A stretch of DNA of 17,703 nt from an uncultured Pseudomonas sp. (GTDB lineage Bacteria > Pseudomonadota > Gammaproteobacteria > Pseudomonadales > Pseudomonadaceae), in the NCBI GenBank assembly GCA_946886875.1, contig CAMPJN010000030.1, forward strand, positions 1 through 17,703, written 5' to 3'. Positions 13,365-17,703 of the stretch are shown here, one piece after another. Every line of letters starts with the position of its first letter. Positions within the stretch are counted from its first letter, which is position 1. The translations under genes were made by a program, and so were the position numbers. The notes beneath the pieces are model-generated. The model was not told where the DNA came from, did no database searches, and saw only the letters and a program-made list of their open reading frames with translations.

Positions 13365-14303
13365 ATGAACAAGAACGTTCTGCTCTTTATCAAGGGCGTC
13401 GCCATGGGGGCGGCCGATGTGGTGCCAGGTGTATCGGGCGGCACAGTGGCATTTATCAGTGGTATCTACGATGAGTTGTTACGTTCCATCGCCAGCGTGC
13501 CCGCCGCAGCGCTGATGTTGCTGCGTGGCCGCATCGTCGCCGCCTGGCAGGCCGCCAACGCAACCTTTCTGCTGATCCTGCTGGCCGGCATTCTCACCAG
13601 CGTGCTCAGCCTGGCGCGCTTGATCACCTATCTGTTGGGTGAGCATCCGATTCCGCTGTGGTCATTTTTCTTCGGCTTGATCCTGGTGTCTTCGCATCTG
13701 GTGGCGCGCGATATCCAACGCTGGAATTGGACCCGGCTACTGAGCTTCGCCATCGGTGCCGGCTTCGCCTACTGGATCACGGTGGCCTCCCCGGTGCAGT
13801 GGGGCACCGGCTCGCTGAGCATCTTCGCTGCCGGCGCCATCGCCATCTGCGCGATGATCCTGCCGGGTATTTCCGGCAGTTTCATCCTCCTGTTGCTGGG
13901 GCTGTATCCCTTTATTCTGGGTGCGGTGAAAGGTTTGGATATCGCTGTGCTAGCGGTGTTCGCCAGCGGCTGCCTGGTCGGTATCGTCAGTTTCGCCGGC
14001 ATATTGCGTTGGCTGTTGACGCGTTGGCGTGACCTGGGGCTGGCGCTTTTGACCGGCCTGATGCTGGGTTCGCTGAACAAGCTGTGGCCCTGGAAGGAAA
14101 CTCTCACTTGGCGTCTTGATAGTCATGGCGAGCAGGTTCCGCTGTTGCAGACCAACCTGTTGCCGGGGCGCTTCGCCGAGGTCAGTGGGCAGGATCCGCA
14201 GTTGCTGGTGGCGATTTTTCTGGCGATTGGCGGGGTAGCGCTGGTGCTGGGTTTGGAGCGTTTGGCCAGCCGCCGTCAGCAAATCGCTGGTTGCGACGAA
14301 TAA
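13365..14303 (+). CDS. DUF368 membrane protein, putative undecaprenyl-phosphate transporter (PopT-like)
   Basis: A 312-residue integral membrane protein with about eight hydrophobic segments. Two similar half-motifs, VVPGVSGGTVAFISGIY (19-35) and ILPGISGSFILLLLGLY (165-181), suggest an internal duplication with re-entrant or pseudo-symmetric halves; both are hallmarks of DUF368. Some DUF368 proteins have been reported as translocases that return undecaprenyl phosphate, the lipid carrier for peptidoglycan and O-antigen units, across the inner membrane. Assigning that role here rests on the family alone. The start has GAGGA at 13354-13358 and lies 22 bases after pcm, so it is probably in the same operon. 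It sits between pcm and nlpD, which are neighbours in E. coli. The tail after residue 300 is short and charged. Confidence 0.88.
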   Translation: MNKNVLLFIKGVAMGAADVVPGVSGGTVAFISGIYDELLRSIASVPAAALMLLRGRIVAAWQAANATFLLILLAGILTSVLSLARLITYLLGEHPIPLWSFFFGLILVSSHLVARDIQRWNWTRLLSFAIGAGFAYWITVASPVQWGTGSLSIFAAGAIAICAMILPGISGSFILLLLGLYPFILGAVKGLDIAVLAVFASGCLVGIVSFAGILRWLLTRWRDLGLALLTGLMLGSLNKLWPWKETLTWRLDSHGEQVPLLQTNLLPGRFAEVSGQDPQLLVAIFLAIGGVALVLGLERLASRRQQIAGCDE

Positions 14304-14400
14304 ATCCGGCACAATGCACGGCATCCATCTGAAAGCCGCACCGCTTTCATGGCTTGCGCCATACCCGTTAACCACAACATACGCCAGTAGGGAGAAACCG

Positions 14401-15249
14401 GTGGGTTGCTCAGCCATTCAACCGCGAATTCACTGCAACGGCGCTCGACGCCTGTTGGCTGGCTTGCTGCTCGGCGCTCTATTGAGCGGCTGCGCAAGCC
14501 CGCCACCCGGCGGGGTGCAGGTGGTCGACCGCAACAACCGTGGCGCTACCACTGTGCAGCGTCAGCCGGTGACCAGTGGGCAGTATCGGGTTCGGCGCGG
14601 CGACACCCTGTATTCCATCGCCTTCCGCTTCGGTTGGGATTGGAAGACCCTGGCTGCGCGTAACGGCATAGTTGCGCCCTATCTGATCCGTGTCGGCCAG
14701 GTGATTCGTTTCGATGCTGGGCAACCGGCTCGCAGCGTAGTGGCAACCAGCCCGGCGGTGCGCAGCGTGCCGCAGCCGAGCGCTCGTCCGCCGCTTGTCT
14801 CCCCAGCCCCGCCGCCAAGCAACACGCCCGTGGTAACCCCGACAACGCCTAAGCCGGTAGTGACGGCACAGCGCAGTGCCGCCGGTTGGGTATGGCCTTC
14901 GCAGGGGGCTCTAATTGGGCGGTTTTCATCAAACGGTAGTTTGAATAAAGGAATTGATATCGCTGGGGAATTGGGACAGCCTGTTTCGGCTGCGTCTGAT
15001 GGTTCAGTGGTATACGCCGGGAGTGGTTTGCGGGGCTACGGCGAGTTGGTAATCATCAAGCACAACGATACCTACGTAAGTGCCTACGGACATAACCGCA
15101 GGCTGTTGGTACAGGAGGGGCAACGGGTCAAGGCGGGGCAAACGATTGCCGAGATGGGTTCCACAGGAGCCGACCGGGTGAAGCTTCATTTTGAAATTCG
15201 CCGCCAGGGTAAACCTGTAGATCCGTTGCAATACCTGCCGCGTCGCTGA
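14401..15249 (+). CDS. nlpD: NlpD-type lipoprotein, LysM and degenerate M23 domains
   Basis: NlpD is an outer-membrane lipoprotein that activates the septal amidase AmiC during daughter-cell separation. The 282-residue product has a lipoprotein signal ending LLSGC, with Cys31 as the lipidation site; a LysM peptidoglycan-binding domain (about 62-105); a Pro/Ser/Thr/Val-rich linker (110-155); and an M23 fold (about 165-278). The zinc site is incomplete: Asn182 stands where the first His belongs (NKGID; Asp186 kept), and Lys261 replaces the first His of HxH (KLHFE; His263 kept). It should therefore be a regulator, not a peptidase. The GTG at 14401 is chosen because AGGGAG (14389-14394) is well spaced and the signal peptide starts correctly; the frame is open from 14314. 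The second half is AT-richer than its surroundings and may contain an rpoS promoter. Confidence 0.93.
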   Translation: MGCSAIQPRIHCNGARRLLAGLLLGALLSGCASPPPGGVQVVDRNNRGATTVQRQPVTSGQYRVRRGDTLYSIAFRFGWDWKTLAARNGIVAPYLIRVGQVIRFDAGQPARSVVATSPAVRSVPQPSARPPLVSPAPPPSNTPVVTPTTPKPVVTAQRSAAGWVWPSQGALIGRFSSNGSLNKGIDIAGELGQPVSAASDGSVVYAGSGLRGYGELVIIKHNDTYVSAYGHNRRLLVQEGQRVKAGQTIAEMGSTGADRVKLHFEIRRQGKPVDPLQYLPRR

Positions 15250-15355
15250 CTCTTTGCCGTCCGTCCATCACGTGGGATAGACGGGCTCGGTGCTTGCCAG
15301 GGAGATTGGCAACGCAAGAGCCTGCTGTAGTAGAACTCAGCAGGGGATAAGAAAA

Positions 15356-16393
15356 ATGGCTCTCAATAATAATAAACAAGCGCCGGATTTTGACCTGGAT
15401 GATGAAGTTCTCCTGATGGAGACCGGCATTGCCCTGGAAGATCAGCCCGATGAAGACGCAGATGCACCAGCGCCGCGTGGCAAGGCGAAACCCAAAGCAA
15501 AAGCTAAGGCAAAACCGGCCGCCAGCAGCGCTAAGCAACATAAGTACATCGACTACACCCGAGCGCTAGACGCCACTCAGCTATACCTCAACGAAATCGG
15601 TTTCTCCCCCCTGCTTACTCCTGAAGAAGAAGTGCACTTCGCGCGCCTGGCGCAGAAGGGCGATCCGGCTGGGCGTAAACGCATGATCGAGAGCAACCTG
15701 CGCTTGGTGGTGAAGATTGCCCGCCGCTATGTCAATCGTGGGTTGTCGCTGCTCGACCTGATCGAGGAAGGCAATCTCGGCCTGATTCGCGCCGTGGAAA
15801 AATTCGATCCTGAGCGTGGCTTCCGCTTCTCGACCTATGCCACCTGGTGGATTCGTCAAACGATCGAACGGGCGATCATGAATCAGACCCGCACCATTCG
15901 CTTGCCGATCCATGTGGTCAAAGAACTCAACGTCTATCTGCGCGCCGCGCGCGAGCTGACCCAGAAGCTCGATCATGAGCCCTCCGCCGAAGAGATCGCC
16001 AACCTGCTGGAGAAGCCGGTGGGCGAGGTCAAGCGCATGCTCGGCCTGAACGAGCGGATGTCCTCTGTGGATGTTTCCCTCGGCCACGATTCGGACAAGA
16101 CCCTGCTCGACACCCTGACCGACGACCGTCCAACCGACCCTTGCGAGTTGCTGCAGGACGACGATCTTTCGCAAAGCATCGATCAGTGGCTGTCCGAGCT
16201 GACCGACAAGCAGCGCGAAGTGGTAGTGCGTCGTTTCGGTCTGCGCGGCCACGAAAGCTGTACCCTGGAAGAGGTTGGCCAGGAGATCGGTCTGACCCGT
16301 GAACGGGTGCGGCAGATCCAGGTCGAAGCACTCAAGCGGCTACGGGAAATCCTGGAAAAGAATGGCCTCTCGAGCGATTCCTTGTTCCAGTGA
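15356..16393 (+). CDS. rpoS: RNA polymerase sigma factor RpoS (sigma-38)
   Basis: RpoS directs transcription in stationary phase and under general stress. The 345-residue protein shows region 1.2 (about 67-100, [27 protein letters not shown]), region 2 ([61 protein letters not shown]), region 3 (about 200-250) and region 4 with its helix-turn-helix ([28 protein letters not shown]). The frame is open from 15290, but MALNNN is the Pseudomonas-type start and AGGGG at 15342-15346 is well placed. The N-terminal tail carries an acidic patch (29-36) followed by a Lys/Ala/Pro tract (43-60) that seems longer than in P. aeruginosa RpoS (334 residues, from memory). It lies downstream of nlpD as usual and is closed by its own terminator. 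Confidence 0.98.
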   Translation: MALNNNKQAPDFDLDDEVLLMETGIALEDQPDEDADAPAPRGKAKPKAKAKAKPAASSAKQHKYIDYTRALDATQLYLNEIGFSPLLTPEEEVHFARLAQKGDPAGRKRMIESNLRLVVKIARRYVNRGLSLLDLIEEGNLGLIRAVEKFDPERGFRFSTYATWWIRQTIERAIMNQTRTIRLPIHVVKELNVYLRAARELTQKLDHEPSAEEIANLLEKPVGEVKRMLGLNERMSSVDVSLGHDSDKTLLDTLTDDRPTDPCELLQDDDLSQSIDQWLSELTDKQREVVVRRFGLRGHESCTLEEVGQEIGLTRERVRQIQVEALKRLREILEKNGLSSDSLFQ

Positions 16394-16410
16394 GCTGGCA
16401 GCGAATCGAG

Positions 16411-16434
16411 AACCCGGCTACGGCCGGGTTTTTT
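16411..16434 (+). terminator. Rho-independent terminator of rpoS
   Basis: AACCCGGC (16411-16418) pairs perfectly with GCCGGGTT (16423-16430) around TACG, and four more T follow. It begins 18 bases after the rpoS stop. Confidence 0.9.
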
Positions 16435-16444
16435 CTGTCTGCGT

Positions 16445-16480
16445 TGTAAGCCATTGCTTACAACGTCTGTAAGCCATTGC
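16445..16480. promoter_or_regulatory. GacA box upstream of rsmZ, with a partial second copy
   Basis: TGTAAG (16445-16450) and CTTACA (16457-16462) form a perfect dyad with a 6-base spacer, the known upstream activating sequence bound by the response regulator GacA at rsm RNA genes. Its centre lies about 183 bases before the predicted rsmZ start, the usual distance in pseudomonads. The left half plus spacer (TGTAAGCCATTGC) recurs exactly at 16468-16480 without the right half. Confidence 0.88.
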
Positions 16481-16507
16481 GGGAAAGACGCGCCGGTATC
16501 CTGCCAC

Positions 16508-16560
16508 TGAATTTCATACGATGTTAATAACTGACTGATAAACAAGTGTTTATTTATTTG
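16508..16560. promoter_or_regulatory. AT-rich tract with a dyad between GacA box and rsmZ promoter
   Basis: An AT-rich island in GC-rich DNA. It contains a perfect inverted repeat, ATAAACA (16538-16544) and TGTTTAT (16547-16553), spaced by two bases. In P. aeruginosa the AT-rich stretch upstream of rsmZ is bound by the H-NS-like proteins MvaT and MvaU, so the same role is likely here. The dyad could be a site for another regulator. No coding frame is seen. Confidence 0.45.
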
Positions 16561-16574
16561 TATGGGATGTCTGT

Positions 16575-16596
16575 AGCGCCTATGAGGCGCTTTTTT
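16575..16596 (+). terminator. Terminator-like hairpin upstream of rsmZ, transcript unknown
   Basis: AGCGCC (16575-16580) pairs with GGCGCT (16586-16591) around TATGA, and the T-run reaches 16596. It is a canonical intrinsic terminator with no gene in the 140 bases between it and the rpoS terminator. It may insulate rsmZ from rpoS read-through or end a short unannotated RNA. Confidence 0.65.
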
Positions 16597-16601
16597 GCGA
16601 C

Positions 16602-16629
16602 TTGTCGGCCGCGGGGGAAACGCTAATAT
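16602..16629 (+). promoter_or_regulatory. Predicted rsmZ core promoter
   Basis: TTGTCG (16602-16607) and TAATAT (16624-16629) are spaced by 16 bases. The expected start, near 16636, coincides with the first stem of the RNA. Position relative to the GacA box supports the assignment. Confidence 0.6.
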
Positions 16630-16635
16630 CAACCA

Positions 16636-16769
16636 CGTGCTCAGGGACAAGCACAGGTTGTTAAGGATGACAGCCAGGAGATCGAAGGAAGCGATTCATC
16701 AGGATGATGAATAGGAAATACAGGGAATAGGGACAAAAGAGTGGGCGGGTAATACCGCCCCTTTTTTTT
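16636..16769 (+). ncRNA. rsmZ: RsmZ-type regulatory RNA sequestering RsmA/RsmE
   Basis: A non-coding RNA of about 130 bases that titrates the translational repressor RsmA/CsrA, placed between rpoS and fdxA as in other pseudomonads. Eight GGA motifs are present (first bases 16645, 16665, 16677, 16687, 16702, 16714, 16724 and 16731). At least four lie in hairpin loops: GTGCT/AGCAC (16637-16641 and 16650-16654), GGTTGT/ACAGCC (16656-16661 and 16670-16675), ATCG/CGAT (16681-16684 and 16692-16695), and TTCATC/GATGAA (16695-16700 and 16706-16711), though the last two share base 16695, so they cannot both form completely. It ends in a GC stem and eight T. The 5' end is inferred from the promoter and first stem, within a few bases. 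The GacA box upstream makes it a Gac/Rsm cascade output. Confidence 0.92.
16743..16769 (+). terminator. Intrinsic terminator of rsmZ
   Basis: GGGCGG (16743-16748) pairs with CCGCCC (16755-16760) around a 6-base loop; after one C come eight T (16762-16769). It forms the 3' end of the regulatory RNA. Confidence 0.9.
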
Positions 16770-16800
16770 GCCTGCAAAAAAGTGAAGCTCCCCAAAATAA

Positions 16801-16823
16801 AAAACCCGCGCAAGGCGGGTTTT
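16801..16823 (-). terminator. Terminator of fdxA, possibly bidirectional
   Basis: AAAACCCGC (16801-16809) and GCGGGTTTT (16815-16823) form a perfect 9-pair stem. Read leftward from fdxA, the stem is followed by a T-rich run (complement of AAATAA before 16801). Read rightward, TTTT closes the stem, so it may also back up the rsmZ terminator. Confidence 0.8.
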
Positions 16824-16846
16824 AGCGGGCAGCCAAGCGCAAGCGT

Positions 16847-17170
16847 TTAGCGTTCCAGATGTTCCAGCTTGTCTTTCACACCATCCCATTCTTCGGCGTC
16901 AGGTAAGGCTTCTTTTTTCTCGGTGATGTTCGGCCAGACTTCGGCCAGGTCGGCGTTCAGCTCGATGAATTCCTGCATGTCCTCGGGCACTTCGTCTTCG
17001 GAGAAGATCGCCTGGGCCGGGCACTCCGGTTCGCAGAGTGCACAATCGATGCACTCGTCCGGGTGGATCACCAGGAAGTTCGGGCCTTCGTAGAAGCAGT
17101 CCACCGGACAGACTTCCACACAGTCGGTGTATTTGCACTTGATGCAGTTGTCGGTGACGACGAAGGTCAT
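16847..17170 (-). CDS. fdxA: 7Fe ferredoxin ([3Fe-4S][4Fe-4S])
   Basis: A 107-residue acidic electron carrier, nearly identical in pattern to Azotobacter ferredoxin I. Counting Met as 1, Cys9, Cys17 and Cys50 should hold the [3Fe-4S] cluster, and Cys21, Cys40, Cys43 and Cys46 the [4Fe-4S] cluster; Cys12 and Cys25 are the free cysteines known from the family. Motifs are [19 protein letters not shown] and [13 protein letters not shown], and the tail [29 protein letters not shown] is characteristic. The start has AGGAG (complement of 17181-17185). Its electron partner cannot be told from sequence; ferredoxin-NADP reductase is a usual candidate. It converges on rsmZ and follows mutS on the same strand. 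Confidence 0.97.
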   Translation of the reverse strand: MTFVVTDNCIKCKYTDCVEVCPVDCFYEGPNFLVIHPDECIDCALCEPECPAQAIFSEDEVPEDMQEFIELNADLAEVWPNITEKKEALPDAEEWDGVKDKLEHLER

Positions 17171-17199
17171 TTCTAGTTATCTCCTCAGGCTACGGCGGG

Positions 17200-17273
17200 G
17201 GAGCTGCCCTGAACGCAGCTCCTTTGCTTTGAACGTATTGGCTGCAGCACCAGGCTGATAGGCTGCAGCATCA
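17200..17273. repeat. Hairpin and tandem 13-base repeat in the fdxA upstream region
   Basis: GGAGCTGC (17200-17207) and GCAGCTCC (17215-17222) form a perfect 8-pair stem, about 15 bases before the fdxA ribosome site on the leftward transcript. Beyond it, a 13-base direct repeat starting GGCTGCAGCA occurs at 17240-17252 and 17261-17273 with one mismatch, 21 bases apart (two helical turns). A 12-base perfect palindrome, GCTTGCGCAAGC, lies at 17296-17307, next to a leftward -10-like TAGAAT. They may be a regulator site, a 5' leader structure, or the mutS 3' structure. Confidence 0.4.
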
Positions 17274-17312
17274 CAAAGCGCGCGCGATTCTAACAGCTTG
17301 CGCAAGCGGGCG

Positions 17313-17703
17313 TTAGACTCGCGCCTTCCATCTATATAACAGTTCTAGTGCATTGCGCGGAGTCAGATCATCCGGATTGATCTTCTGTAATTCCTCCAGC
17401 AGCGGGTGCGGCAGGCTGGCGAACATATCGCTTTGTAGCGGTATGGCCGCTTGCCCGGGGGCTGCTGTAGGCAGCTCGTGCGGTAGGCTGGTGGTTTCCA
17501 GGCGGGCCAGATGCTCACGTGCACGCAGAATCACCTCGCTGGGTACGCCGGCCAATTGCGCCACGGCCAAGCCGTAGCTCTGGCTGGCCGGGCCGGGCAA
17601 CACGTGGTGCAGGAACACGATACGTTCGTTGTGCTCGGTGGCATTCAAATGCACGTTGGCGACCAGGGGCTGGCTTTCCGGCAGCACCGTCAGTTCGAAG
17701 TAA
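17313..17703 (-). CDS. mutS: DNA mismatch repair protein MutS, 3' end only
   Basis: The last 130 or so codons of MutS; the gene continues past the right edge. MutS recognises mismatches and starts repair with MutL. The visible part begins [10 protein letters not shown] and continues [39 protein letters not shown], the conserved stretch of the ATPase domain after the nucleotide site. It then has a linker rich in Pro and Ala and ends [25 protein letters not shown], the C-terminal tetramerisation helices. No T-rich terminator follows; a palindrome at 17296-17307 may mark the 3' end. Whether fdxA is read from mutS or from its own promoter is unclear. Confidence 0.96.
   Translation of the reverse strand, partial: YFELTVLPESQPLVANVHLNATEHNERIVFLHHVLPGPASQSYGLAVAQLAGVPSEVILRAREHLARLETTSLPHELPTAAPGQAAIPLQSDMFASLPHPLLEELQKINPDDLTPRNALELLYRWKARV

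Noticed and set aside
14331..14348. GAAAGC/GCTTTC hairpin upstream of nlpD as a terminator
   Set aside because: Six pairs only and no T-run; the surrounding genes are probably cotranscribed.

Overview
The window looks like core chromosome of a Pseudomonas species, or a very close relative. The evidence is the gene order around rpoS, the GC-rich sequence, a GacA-box-controlled RsmZ-type regulatory RNA directly downstream of rpoS, an Azotobacter/Pseudomonas-type 7Fe ferredoxin (fdxA), and a mutS 3' end beyond it. I could run no database search, so the species is open.

Layout, left to right. (1) The 3' end of accA, a short MITE-like repeat and a terminator. (2) A forward housekeeping run tilS - pyrG - kdsA - eno, closed by a second, inverted copy of the same repeat and a strong terminator. 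(3) ftsB - ispD, overlapping by 4 bases. (4) A formaldehyde-detoxification module: a leftward LysR-type regulator, divergent from adhC (class III alcohol dehydrogenase) and fghA (S-formylglutathione hydrolase), with a pair of 21-base direct repeats in the divergent promoter region. (5) The dense run ispF - truD - surE - pcm, with start/stop overlaps, followed by a DUF368 membrane protein, nlpD and rpoS. (6) A 453-base region without protein genes, holding the rpoS terminator, a GacA box with a partial second copy, an AT-rich tract with a dyad, an unassigned terminator, and rsmZ. (7) Leftward fdxA and the 3' end of leftward mutS.

How the genes work together. ispD and ispF are two steps of the MEP isoprenoid pathway. 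In E. coli they are adjacent, but here the formaldehyde module separates them. DUF368 proteins are reported to recycle undecaprenyl phosphate, so the isoprenoid genes, ftsB and nlpD share a loose envelope theme. rpoS and rsmZ put the stationary-phase sigma factor and a Gac/Rsm regulatory RNA side by side. adhC and fghA perform the two successive glutathione-dependent steps from formaldehyde to formate.

I see no prophage, CRISPR array, transposase gene or defence system. The least-explained signals are the two structured repeats lying on the stop codons of accA and eno, whose internal arms differ in a compensatory way. Next come the duplicated elements in the lysR-adhC gap and the unassigned terminator and dyad upstream of rsmZ. 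Several starts were moved inward from the longest reading frame (pyrG, eno, ftsB, adhC, ispF, surE, nlpD, rpoS) using family N-termini, ribosome sites and terminator positions.
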